A stretch of DNA of 64,000 nt. Source: CAVOAK01 sp965217615 (GTDB lineage Bacteria > Pseudomonadota > Alphaproteobacteria > UBA8366 > CAVOAK01). Shown here in pieces: positions 36,117 through 44,376 of the stretch. The DNA is taken from NCBI GenBank assembly GCA_965217615.1, contig CBDCIT010000039.1, forward strand, positions 62,001 to 126,000, in the 5' to 3' direction. The translations under genes and the position numbers were made by a program. The number at the start of each line of letters is the position of its first letter. The first letter of the stretch is position 1. Below the pieces are notes generated by a model, which saw nothing but the letters and a program-made list of their open reading frames with translations, did no database searches and was not told where the DNA came from.

Positions 36117-37022
36117 TCACGCGGCGGGCCTGATTGAGATCGCGGCGTGCCACGCCTGACGAGCTTGAGCGGGGCTCAGGTAGCCGTTCTTTTCGACGAT
36201 CCACTGGGCATTGTAGAGTTCGACGAAGTCGCGGACGGCGTCCCGCAGCTCCGCGATGTTGCAGTAGATGCGACCATGGATGATCTGTTCCTTCAGCGTG
36301 CGATTGAACCGCTCGGCGACGCCGTTGGTCTGGGGCTCGGCGACGAAGGCGTAGGACGGCTGGATGCCCCAGAACTTGATCTGGTTGGTGAAGTGGTCCG
36401 ACAGATACTGGGAGCCGTGATCCATCCGCAAGGCCAGCCCCCGAGCCACGCCGGCCGCGGTCGAGCCATACAGCCCGGCAAGCCCCATGGAGATCGGCTG
36501 CAGGGCGGCGAAGCGGTCGCCGCGCTTGCAGACATGCCAGCCGACACACTCGGCGTTCCAATGCTCGACGGCGGTGAAGATCCAGCCCCAGCCGTCGTCC
36601 ACCGTGAACACCCGAACGCCATCGGTGCCCCACATGAGGTTCGGGGCATGAGTGATGATCTCACCGTCATGGGGATTGCCGCCACGGCGGCGGCAGCGAT
36701 GGGGCGAGAGCAGATTGTTCTCGCGCATCAGGCGGAGCACCCGCTTGCGGGCAACCCGGATGTCGCGACAGACCCGAAGCCGAGCCCAGACCTTGCGGTA
36801 GCCCTCGCCCTCCCAGGGCGATGCCTCCAGGTCGGCTTTGATCGCCACCAGCAGCGCCTGGTCCGAGATCGCGGGCTTCGGTCCCCGACGCTTTGCCGGC
36901 GGCTGCTCGGCGTGCTGGCCGGAGGTCATGGCGTAGAACGAGGAGCGGGCCATGCCCCAGGCGGCGCAGACCCGCCGCAGGCCGTAGGCCAGACCCGTGC
37001 CGGGAGAGGTGGCGGCACTCAT
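36117..37022 (-). CDS. IS3 family transposase OrfB (type 2)
   Basis: A 301-residue DDE integrase: LMWGTDGVRVFTVDD (Asp), LALRMDHGSQYLSDHF (Asp), QTNGVAERFNRTLKEQ (Glu). The N-terminal part has the usual YRKVWARLR...ARKRVLRLMRENNL HTH_21 block. Start overlaps the orfA end by 4 bases (ATGA). Confidence 0.9.
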   Translation of the reverse strand: MSAATSPGTGLAYGLRRVCAAWGMARSSFYAMTSGQHAEQPPAKRRGPKPAISDQALLVAIKADLEASPWEGEGYRKVWARLRVCRDIRVARKRVLRLMRENNLLSPHRCRRRGGNPHDGEIITHAPNLMWGTDGVRVFTVDDGWGWIFTAVEHWNAECVGWHVCKRGDRFAALQPISMGLAGLYGSTAAGVARGLALRMDHGSQYLSDHFTNQIKFWGIQPSYAFVAEPQTNGVAERFNRTLKEQIIHGRIYCNIAELRDAVRDFVELYNAQWIVEKNGYLSPAQARQAWHAAISIRPAA

Positions 37023-37450
37023 CGCCGCGACCTCCGCCGCCCCAAAGGGCCGAAGGTCTCCGTCTTGGCCTCCAGCAGTTCCACCTGCATGGTCAACTCT
37101 CCGATCCGCTTCATGGCGCTATCCAGTTCCGCCTGCACCGGATCGCCCTTGCGTTGCTTGAGCGAGGCGTCGATCCCGCCGATCGCTTTCTCACGCCACT
37201 GCTCGAGCCGGAAGATCTCTACGCCCAACTGGCGCGACAGAAGTTGCACCGGCTCGTCACGCAAAAGCTGCAGAACGACCTCACGCTTGCGCGCCACTGT
37301 CCATCGCTGGCCAAGTCCCAGCGGGCCTGCCGGCAAAGCCTGGCCTGGGGAAAACGTGGACGAGCCAAGCTCGCCAGCATTTACCACAGGCCCATCAACA
37401 GCAACTTTCTTCTCAAAATTATCGGTCATGTTCCGGTCCTCCTTGGACAC
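37019..37450 (-). CDS. IS3 family OrfA (type 2)
   Basis: A 143-residue protein with a helix-turn-helix (RWTVARKREVVLQLLRDEPV, LGVEIFRLEQWREKAI) and a C-terminal coiled coil (MKRIGELTMQVELLEAKTE). Confidence 0.85.
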   Translation of the reverse strand: MSKEDRNMTDNFEKKVAVDGPVVNAGELGSSTFSPGQALPAGPLGLGQRWTVARKREVVLQLLRDEPVQLLSRQLGVEIFRLEQWREKAIGGIDASLKQRKGDPVQAELDSAMKRIGELTMQVELLEAKTETFGPLGRRRSRR

Positions 37451-37495
37451 TTCGATTAAGCCAATTCTGTGTCCAAGGAAATCGGGTCCGACTCA

Positions 37496-37921
37496 ATATG
37501 ATCTATGCCGACACTGCCTCCGAGGTGGAAACCCGCCGCAAGGCGTTTGTCCACAAGTGGCGGCTGAAATGCAGGGCCGTCGCGGACAGCCTCGCAGAAG
37601 CGGGCGACAAGCTCTTTACCTTCACGCGCCTGTCCAAGAGCCAATGGAAATCAGCCCGAACGACCAACGCCATTGAGCGTCTCAACGAGGAGTTCAAGCG
37701 CCGGATCAAAACACAGACCGTGCTGCCGTGTCCCGAAACAGTGCCGATGCTCCTCTGGGCGCTCCTCGCTTCCGGCCAAATCCAGATGCGCAAAGTCGAT
37801 GGATGGGAAACCCTCGATCAGCTAATCGCCGACGAAACCCTTGACCGAGCGGCCTGACCGCCGCAAAACTCAGCCCGCTCGGAGAGGCGCCAAAACCAAT
37901 TTCCACCACTTTCGAGACACA
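37496..37921 (+). mobile_element. IS256 family element, truncated second copy
   Basis: The last third of the IS256-type transposase (from MIYADTASEVETRRKAF to the stop at 37857) plus the outer 24-bp end. One residue differs from the complete copy (FVHKW for FVRKW). The 5' part is missing; IS3 type 2 ends 15 bases upstream. Its outer end abuts the DUF6165 fragment. Confidence 0.85.
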
Positions 37922-37994
37922 ACCTCGCGCCATAGCGAGCGATGCAGATATCAGCGCCGAATTCAGCGAACTCAAAACGACCAACAACAAACTC
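37922..37994 (+). pseudogene. DUF6165 gene, middle part (5' side of IS3 insertion)
   Basis: Open frame RAIASDADISAEFSELKTTN leading to NKL at the IS3 edge. Joined across the 3-bp duplication CTC to the sequence at 40756 it continues WEIEDEISDCEQRCDF, the DUF6165 signature. The N-terminal half of the gene is missing, cut by the IS256-type end. Confidence 0.75.
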
Positions 37995-38318
37995 TGACGT
38001 TGACCCCAAAATCCGGACCAGGTGGTTCTTCACCTATGCGGCCTGAGCGATGGTCATATCCCTCCTGGCCTGTGCCGGCGTCCGGTAGCCGATGCTCGAG
38101 TGGCGCCGTCGTTGGTTATAGAAGATCTCGATGTACTCGAATAGCGCAGCCTTGGCCTCGCGCCGGGTAGAAAACCGGGTACGGTGCACGAGTTCGGTCT
38201 TGAGAGACCCAAAGAAGCTCTCCATAGGGGCGTTGTCGAGGCAATTCCCCTTGCGGCTCATGGAGGCCTTGATGCCATGGAGGCGGAGCAGCTTGCGGTA
38301 GTCACCGCAGGCATATTG

Positions 38319-39791
38319 GGCGAGTTCAATCGGTCGTCGCAACACTCTGGCATAGGAGGTTGCTATGACGGTACGCAGACGGCGGTCGGATCGGTCTGGA
38401 CGGAGCAAGTTGCATTCGCCAGGTCGACCGGACTCGGCACGGCGTGAGGAGCTTGTTCGGTTCTGGGCAGCGATTGCGACGGGGCGTTCGAGCGAGGACG
38501 CGGCCCGAGATGCCGGTGTATCCCCTCCGGTAGGCTCGAGGTGGTTCCGGAGGTCGGGCGGCATGCCACCATCACATTTATCGCAACCGGCCAAGCCGCT
38601 GTCAGGACGTTACCTGTCTTTCGAGGAACGTGAGGAGATTGCTCTTCTGCACGCCCAGGGAAGAGGCATACGTCATATTGCTTGCCGGCTGGAGCGAGCA
38701 CCGTCGACGATCTCCCGCGAGGTGCGGCGCAACGCGGCGACCCGAAGCGGTGGCCTGGACTACCGAGCAACGACGGCGCAGTGGCATACTGATCGGTCCG
38801 CCAAAAGGCCGAAGCCAGCCAAGCTGGCAACGAATGAGGCGCTGCGGCGCTATGTGCAGGATCGGCTTGCGGGTCGGATCTCGGCACCGGATGGAACGGT
38901 GATCGAGGGGCCACGCGTCGTCTGGAACGGTCGTCGGCATGGGCCGCGGCAGCACAGGCGATGGGCCAGGGCCTGGAGTCCTGAGCAGATCGCGCACCGT
39001 CTTCGGATCGACTATCCTGGGGACGGGCCCGAGGATCAAGCGATGCGGATCAGTCATGAGGCGATCTATCAGGCGCTCTACGTACAGGGCCGCGGCGCAC
39101 TCCGTCGTGAGCTGACCGCCTGCCTTCGCACGGGAAGGGCACTGCGCGTACCTCGGGCACGTAGCCGCCGGCGGGGAAAATCCTTCGTCACGCCTGAGAT
39201 CATGATCAGTGAACGATCGGCGGAAGCAGCTGATCGGGCCGTACCCGGACACTGGGAAGGTGACCTGATCATCGGCTTGGGCAGATCGGCGATCGGCACT
39301 CTGGTGGAACGCACCACGCGGTTCACAATGCTGCTGCATCTTCCCCGAATGGAAGGCCACGGCACCGTCCCGCGCGTGAAGAACGGGCCTGCGCTTGCCG
39401 GTCATGGGGCTGAAGCGGTTCGCGATGCCATCGCCCGGACGATCACGACATTGCCAGCGCAGCTTCGCCGCTCGCTGACCTGGGACCAGGGAGCAGAGAT
39501 GGCCAGGCATGCGGATCTGCGGATCGCAACCGGCCTTCCCGTCTACTTCTGCGAACCGCACAGCCCTTGGCAACGCGGAACGAACGAGAACACCAATGGA
39601 CTGCTTCGACAGTACTTCCCGAAAGGAACCGATCTGAGCGCACACAGTCCGGACGTACTCGCAGTTGTTGCTGACGCGCTCAATACACGGCCCCGCAAGA
39701 CCCTCGGATGGAGAACTCCTGCCGAAGCTCTGGACCAGTGCTTGCAGGCCAGTCAAACTGAACGTGTTGCGACGACCGGTTGAACCCGCCT
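38319..39791 (+). mobile_element. IS30 family element
   Basis: A 1,473-bp element with imperfect inverted ends (GGCGAGTTCAATCGGTCGTC left, AGGCGGGTTCAACCGGTCGT from the right), inserted with a 2-bp duplication TG, proven by comparison with the uninterrupted IS3 copy B (GCATATTGCACACC). Confidence 0.9.
38365..39783 (+). CDS. IS30 family transposase
   Basis: A 472-residue protein: N-terminal HTH region, YLSFEEREEIALLHAQGRGI with SRE-type helix (APSTISREVRRN), and the rve core with GHWEGDLIIG (Asp), LTWDQGAEMARH (Asp) and GTNENTNGLLRQYFPKGTDL (Glu). Length and motifs are complete. Confidence 0.95.
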   Translation: MTVRRRRSDRSGRSKLHSPGRPDSARREELVRFWAAIATGRSSEDAARDAGVSPPVGSRWFRRSGGMPPSHLSQPAKPLSGRYLSFEEREEIALLHAQGRGIRHIACRLERAPSTISREVRRNAATRSGGLDYRATTAQWHTDRSAKRPKPAKLATNEALRRYVQDRLAGRISAPDGTVIEGPRVVWNGRRHGPRQHRRWARAWSPEQIAHRLRIDYPGDGPEDQAMRISHEAIYQALYVQGRGALRRELTACLRTGRALRVPRARSRRRGKSFVTPEIMISERSAEAADRAVPGHWEGDLIIGLGRSAIGTLVERTTRFTMLLHLPRMEGHGTVPRVKNGPALAGHGAEAVRDAIARTITTLPAQLRRSLTWDQGAEMARHADLRIATGLPVYFCEPHSPWQRGTNENTNGLLRQYFPKGTDLSAHSPDVLAVVADALNTRPRKTLGWRTPAEALDQCLQASQTERVATTG

Positions 39792-40392
39792 TGCACACCG
39801 CGGTCGGAATGGTGGATCAGCCCCATGGGCAACCGGCGGCTGCGGATCGCCATCTTCAGCGCCTCCTCGCACAGGACGCTCTTCAGCCGCTCGGACATCG
39901 ACCAGCCGACGATCTCCATCGTGGCCAGATCCTTGACGGCGGCGAGGTAGAGCCAGCCTTCGTCAGTTGGGATGTAGGAGATGTCAGCGAGCCAGACCGC
40001 ATCGGGCGCAGCGGCTTCGAAGTTGCGGTCGAGCAGATTGGGCGCGATCGCATGGGAGTGGCGGCTGTCGGTGGTGATCGGCGCCCGCCGCCTGCCTCGC
40101 GGTGGACGAATGCCGTTCTCTCGCATGAGCTTGGCGACCGAGCGCTTCGAGATGCGTAAGCCGCGGGCCTTCAACTCGGCATGGATCCGAGGCGCGCCGT
40201 AGCACCTCTTGCTCTGCTCGAAGATCTCCCGGATCTCTGACCCGAGCCTGCCACGCCGGGCAGCGCGTTCAGCTCTCTTTGGGGCCGCACGCCGCCGGGC
40301 GTGGAACCAGCTGTGAGCAACCCCCAGGACCCGGCACATGAACCGGATGGCGTGCCCTGAAGCATGGGCGGCGATGAAAGCGTGCTTCGTCT

Positions 40393-40692
40393 TCATGTCT
40401 TCGCCGCCCATTGAGCGAAAAAAGCCGAGGCTTTGCGTAGAACCTCAACCTCCTCCGTCAGCCGCTTGTTATCCCGGCGAAGCTGCACCAGTTCAGCGGC
40501 CTCGGCTTTCTGCGCCGCGGTCGCCGCGGCCGAGCCCGCGGCCTCAAGCTCGAGCCGCCAAGTCTTCAACTGCGTTGGCGTGACGCCGAGCTCGGCAGCC
40601 ACACTGCTATGCGTCGCACCCGGCTCCGACAGCCGGGCAACCGACTGTTCCTTGTATTCCGGCGAAAATCGCCGCCTCGTCTGCTTTGTCAT
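40393..40692 (-). CDS. IS3 type 3 OrfA, copy A
   Basis: A 99-residue helix-turn-helix protein (RRFSPEYKEQSVARL, ELGVTPTQLKTWRLELE) with a leucine-zipper tail. It overlaps OrfB; a T6 run before its end (in GCTTTTTTCGC) is a likely -1 frameshift site for making OrfAB. Confidence 0.9.
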   Translation of the reverse strand: MTKQTRRRFSPEYKEQSVARLSEPGATHSSVAAELGVTPTQLKTWRLELEAAGSAAATAAQKAEAAELVQLRRDNKRLTEEVEVLRKASAFFAQWAAKT

Positions 40693-40752
40693 CTCGTCCC
40701 TCCAGATCGGTATTCAATTTACCGCCTGGTCCGGGATCCGGGAGCAATGTCA

Positions 40753-40928
40753 CTCTGGGAAATAGAGGACGAGATTAGTGATTGCGAGCAGCGCTGTGAT
40801 TTCGATTCGCGCTTCGTTGAACTCGCGCGCAGTGTCTACCGCACCAACGATCCGCCGTGAAGCAAAAGATCAACAAAGCTCTCGGTTCGGCGTTGATTGA
40901 AGAGAAATCATACACCACATATAGCTAA
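40753..40928 (+). pseudogene. DUF6165 gene, C-terminal part (3' side of IS3 insertion)
   Basis: Continues the piece at 37922 as LWEIEDEISDCEQRCDFDSR and FVELARSVYRTND. One base too many then shifts the frame: the expected tail VKQKINKALGSALIEEKSY is present in the next frame and ends at TAA 40926-40928. So the gene has three lesions: 5' truncation, IS3 insertion and a frameshift. Confidence 0.8.
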
Positions 40929-41137
40929 ACGTGGATGTGCGCTTCTCCTCCATGGTTGGTTCAGTTCTAAGGGAATACTCATATTGACGTTCGTGTTAGC
41001 CTCCATAGTTGGATACATTTTTGCAGACTCGCAATTCGTAGAGTTCGCTTGAGATCGCGGGATAGTGGTCTCCATCCACATTCACAGGTGCCCGTAACTG
41101 GAAGCTGTGACGGAAAGAAAAGATAGGAGTTCCGAAT

Positions 41138-41608
41138 ATGAAGTATCTGTTTGCTGCCGTTGCCATCGTCGCGATGCTGGCCACTGGCGCCGCCTATGCG
41201 GCAGGATCTGGTTCGACAACAACGACAAACGTCACGTCGGACTTCCCGAGGGCCAAGAAGCTGGTCGATGCCAAGAACTTCACGGCCGCGATACCAATGC
41301 TCAAAAAGGTCGTCAAGTCGCAGCCCAAAAATGCCGATGCCTGGAACTTGCTGGCATACAGCAACCGAAAGCTCGAGAAGTTTGATGTGGCATTGGTGCA
41401 ATACCAAGAGGCGCTGAAGCTTCAGCCAACGCACAAGGGTGCAAACGAGTATTTAGGTGAGCTCTATCTGAAGATTGGTGACCTGCCAAAGGCTCAAGAG
41501 CGGTTGGTCGTACTCAACAACATGTGCACTCACGGTTTCGCCGGATGTGCGGAGTATAATCAGCTCAAAGAGAAGGTCGCCATATTCATCGCGAGTAAGG
41601 GGAGCTAA
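41138..41608 (+). CDS. Exported tetratricopeptide-repeat protein
   Basis: A 156-residue protein with a cleavable signal peptide (MKYLFAAVAIVAMLATGAAYA) and about two to three TPR units: FPRAKKLVDAKNFTAAIPML, PKNADAWNLLAYSNRKLEKFD, PTHKGANEYLGELYLKIGD. A GATAGGAG leader precedes the ATG. It is probably periplasmic and mediates protein contacts. It is an intact single gene between two nested IS insertions. Confidence 0.8.
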   Translation: MKYLFAAVAIVAMLATGAAYAAGSGSTTTTNVTSDFPRAKKLVDAKNFTAAIPMLKKVVKSQPKNADAWNLLAYSNRKLEKFDVALVQYQEALKLQPTHKGANEYLGELYLKIGDLPKAQERLVVLNNMCTHGFAGCAEYNQLKEKVAIFIASKGS

Positions 41609-41638
41609 TCCGGCTCGCCCCAATCTCGTGGCAACCGC

Positions 41639-41801
41639 CTAGAGGTCGCGAGGTAGGTCCCGCGTTTGCATTATCACGCGCACGGTGAGCGGTTCGGTTC
41701 GGCCACGAACCATGACCTCATGCCGCGCGCCGACTTCTATGTCGAGTTCGGCGACACTTAGAACCGCCTCGGAAACCACGAGCTGGGCCGTGTACTCCTT
41801 G
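41639..41801 (-). pseudogene. Adenylate cyclase gene, displaced C-terminal end
   Basis: The minus strand reads KEYTAQLVVSEAVLSVAELD then VRGRTEPLTVRVIMQ and stops at TAG 41639-41641. It is the natural continuation of the cyclase at 44377-45872, whose last native residues are RLEAMTKE. The 4-base target duplication CTTG (41798-41801 and 44373-44376) shows that the IS5-type element caused the split. Confidence 0.9.
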
Positions 41802-42036
41802 GGGCATCTCTAAAAATGCCATTTTCGCGCACCGTCGGTTTAGAATCGGGTTGACGATTTGTTGACATCGGGAGGGGTGTTCATGGGTCAGATAGGATTT
41901 TTTGATCTTTCGAAGCGGTATACCGGGCTGGACGCCAAGAACGAGCCTCTGGCGAAGATCGACGAGGTTGTTCCGTGGGAAGACTTCCGTGGGTGTTTGA
42001 CGTTGACCCCAAAATCCGGACCAGGTGGTTCTTCAC

Positions 42037-42939
42037 CTATGCGGCCTGAGCGATGGTCATATCCCTCCTGGCCTGTGCCGGCGTCCGGTAGCCGATGCTC
42101 GAGTGGCGCCGTCGTTGGTTATAGAAGATCTCGATGTACTCGAATAGCGCAGCCTTGGCCTCGCGCCGGGTAGAAAACCGGGTACGGTGCACGAGTTCGG
42201 TCTTGAGAGACCCAAAGAAGCTCTCCATAGGGGCGTTGTCGAGGCAATTCCCCTTGCGGCTCATGGAGGCCTTGATGCCATGGAGGCGGAGCAGCTTGCG
42301 GTAGTCACCGCAGGCATATTGCACACCGCGGTCGGAATGGTGGATCAGCCCCATGGGCAACCGGCGGCTGCGGATCGCCATCTTCAGCGCCTCCTCGCAC
42401 AGGACGCTCTTCAGCCGCTCGGACATCGACCAGCCGACGATCTCCATCGTGGCCAGATCCTTGACGGCGGCGAGGTAGAGCCAGCCTTCGTCAGTTGGGA
42501 TGTAGGAGATGTCAGCGAGCCAGACCGCATCGGGCGCAGCGGCTTCGAAGTTGCGGTCGAGCAGATTGGGCGCGATCGCATGGGAGTGGCGGCTGTCGGT
42601 GGTGATCGGCGCCCGCCGCCTGCCTCGCGGTGGACGAATGCCGTTCTCTCGCATGAGCTTGGCGACCGAGCGCTTCGAGATGCGTAAGCCGCGGGCCTTC
42701 AACTCGGCATGGATCCGAGGCGCGCCGTAGCACCTCTTGCTCTGCTCGAAGATCTCCCGGATCTCTGACCCGAGCCTGCCACGCCGGGCAGCGCGTTCAG
42801 CTCTCTTTGGGGCCGCACGCCGCCGGGCGTGGAACCAGCTGTGAGCAACCCCCAGGACCCGGCACATGAACCGGATGGCGTGCCCTGAAGCATGGGCGGC
42901 GATGAAAGCGTGCTTCGTCTTCATGTCTTCGCCGCCCAT
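42037..42939 (-). CDS. IS3 type 3 OrfB, copy B
   Basis: A 300-residue DDE transposase: VWLADISYIPTDEGWLYLA (Asp), LIHHSDRGVQYACGDYR (Asp), NCLDNAPMESFFGSLKTE (Glu), with the HTH_21 block CYGAPRIHAELKARGLRISK. Overlaps OrfA by 19 bases in another frame, as usual for IS3 elements. Confidence 0.95.
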   Translation of the reverse strand: MGGEDMKTKHAFIAAHASGHAIRFMCRVLGVAHSWFHARRRAAPKRAERAARRGRLGSEIREIFEQSKRCYGAPRIHAELKARGLRISKRSVAKLMRENGIRPPRGRRRAPITTDSRHSHAIAPNLLDRNFEAAAPDAVWLADISYIPTDEGWLYLAAVKDLATMEIVGWSMSERLKSVLCEEALKMAIRSRRLPMGLIHHSDRGVQYACGDYRKLLRLHGIKASMSRKGNCLDNAPMESFFGSLKTELVHRTRFSTRREAKAALFEYIEIFYNQRRRHSSIGYRTPAQARRDMTIAQAA

Positions 42940-43220
42940 TGAGCGAAAAAAGCCGAGGCTTTGCGTAGAACCTCAACCTCCTCCGTCAGCCGCTTGTTAT
43001 CCCGGCGAAGCTGCACCAGTTCAGCGGCCTCGGCTTTCTGCGCCGCGGTCGCCGCGGCCGAGCCCGCGGCCTCAAGCTCGAGCCGCCAAGTCTTCAACTG
43101 CGTTGGCGTGACGCCGAGCTCGGCAGCCACACTGCTATGCGTCGCACCCGGCTCCGACAGCCGGGCAACCGACTGTTCCTTGTATTCCGGCGAAAATCGC
43201 CGCCTCGTCTGCTTTGTCAT
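42921..43220 (-). CDS. IS3 type 3 OrfA, copy B
   Basis: Same 99-residue helix-turn-helix/leucine-zipper protein as in copy A, with the T6 frameshift candidate near its 3' end. Confidence 0.95.
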   Translation of the reverse strand: MTKQTRRRFSPEYKEQSVARLSEPGATHSSVAAELGVTPTQLKTWRLELEAAGSAAATAAQKAEAAELVQLRRDNKRLTEEVEVLRKASAFFAQWAAKT

Positions 43221-44376
43221 CTCGTCCCTCCAGATCGGTATTCAATTTACCGCCTGGTCCGGGATCCGGGAGCAATGTCAGTTTGGATGCGGTGTGTCGG
43301 CGTTCGGACAAGGCGCGCAAGTCGCGGGCGGGACGCAAGCCGTGGGACGCGGTGGTGATGTTCAAGACGATCATTCTGAGCGCACTCTACAATCTGTTGG
43401 ACGATCAGGTTGAGCATCAGATCCGGGATCGCCTGTCGTTCATGCGGTTTTTGGGGTTGGGTCTGGAGGACCGGGTTCCCGATGCCAAGACAGTGTGGCT
43501 GTACCGCGAACAGTTGACGCAAGCTGGGGTGATCGAGACCTTATTCGAGACGTTCGATGGCCACCTGAAGGATCAGGGCTATCTGGCGATGGGCGGCCAG
43601 ATCATCGACGCCTCGATCGTGGCGGTGCCCAAACAGCGCAACAGCCGCAAGGAGAACGCGGGGATAAAGGCTGGCGAGACGCCGGAATGCTGGCAGGATA
43701 AGCCGGCAAAGCGGCGCCAAAAGGATGTCGAGGCGCGGTGGACCAAGAAGCACGGCAGGAGCCATTACGGCTACAAGAACCATGTCAACGTGGACCGTCG
43801 GCACAAGCTGGTGCGGCGCTATCAGGTGAGCGACGCGGCGACGCACGACAGTAAGGTTCTCGACGATATCCTGGATGGGGACAACACGGCCTTGGGCGTA
43901 TGGGCGGACAGCGCTTATCGCTCGGCGGAGATCGAGGCGGCGCTGAAGAAGAAGGGGTTGAGGAGCCGGATCCATCGCAAAGCCCGCCGCAACAAGCCGC
44001 TGAGCGAGCGCGAGAAGCAAGGCAACAAGACCCGTTCGTCCGTTCGGGTCCGCGTCGAGCATGTTTTCGGGGCCCAGAGCAACGACATGGGCGGGACGCT
44101 GCTGCGTAGTGTCGGGCTGGCGCGGGCAAAGGCTCGGATAGGGCTGAAGAACCTCGCCCACAACATGCGCCGTCTGGTCCAACTGAACCGCCTCGCCGCG
44201 GCGGTGTGACAATACTCTGAGTAGGAGATCGCCTGGGCACGGTCTTGAAGCGGAAATAGCTCAATTGGAGCGCGGGAAACTCCCGGAAATCCCGGTGCCA
44301 GCATGGCCGCAGACGGCCACAGCCCGTTTAACCAATCATCCTCTGTCAAATCGCGAATTCTTAGAGGTGCTCCTTG

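Larger units (their letters stand above)
36096..37480 (-). mobile_element. IS3 family element (type 2)
   Basis: Bounded by TTCCTTGGACACA (36096-36108) and its reverse complement (37468-37480); carries orfA and orfB. No target duplication is visible. Its right end truncates the second IS256-type copy. Confidence 0.8.
38034..40411 (-). pseudogene. IS3 type 3 OrfB, split by IS30
   Basis: Two colinear parts, 39794-40411 and 38034-38318, encode the same 300-residue OrfB as copy B. The break falls right after HHSDRGVQ, behind the second catalytic Asp. The two outer parts are otherwise intact, so this is a recent interruption. Confidence 0.9.
37995..40752 (-). mobile_element. IS3 family element (type 3), copy A, itself interrupted by IS30
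   Basis: A copy with ends TGACGTTGACCCC (37995) and TGACATTGCTCCC (reverse complement, ending 40752) and a 3-bp target duplication CTC (37992-37994, 40753-40755). After removal of the IS30 element and its TG duplication it is 1,283 bp, exactly the length of copy B (41998-43280). Confidence 0.95.
41998..43280 (-). mobile_element. IS3 family element (type 3), copy B, complete
   Basis: A 1,283-bp complete copy with 3-bp target duplication GTT (41995-41997, 43281-43283). It looks identical to the outer parts of copy A where compared. Confidence 0.95.
41883..44209 (+). pseudogene. IS5 family transposase, split by IS3 copy B
   Basis: Exons 41883-41997 (MGQIGFFDLSKRYTGLDAKN start) and 43284-44209 join in frame after removal of IS3 and one GTT to give 346 residues. 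DDE residues: QIIDASIVAVPKQ (Asp), VWADSAYRSAEIE (Asp), SSVRVRVEHVFGAQ (Glu). Apart from the insertion it is intact. Confidence 0.9.
41802..44372 (+). mobile_element. IS5 family element, interrupted by IS3 type 3 copy B
   Basis: Ends share GCAYCTCTAARAAT (left from 41802, right reverse complement ending 44372); target duplication CTTG. Without the inner IS3 it is 1,285 bp. It splits the adenylate cyclase gene. Confidence 0.85.

Noticed and set aside
36147..37676. 509-codon open frame across IS3 type 2 and the IS256 fragment
   Set aside because: It is antisense to orfA/orfB and runs over an IS junction; no protein family is recognisable.
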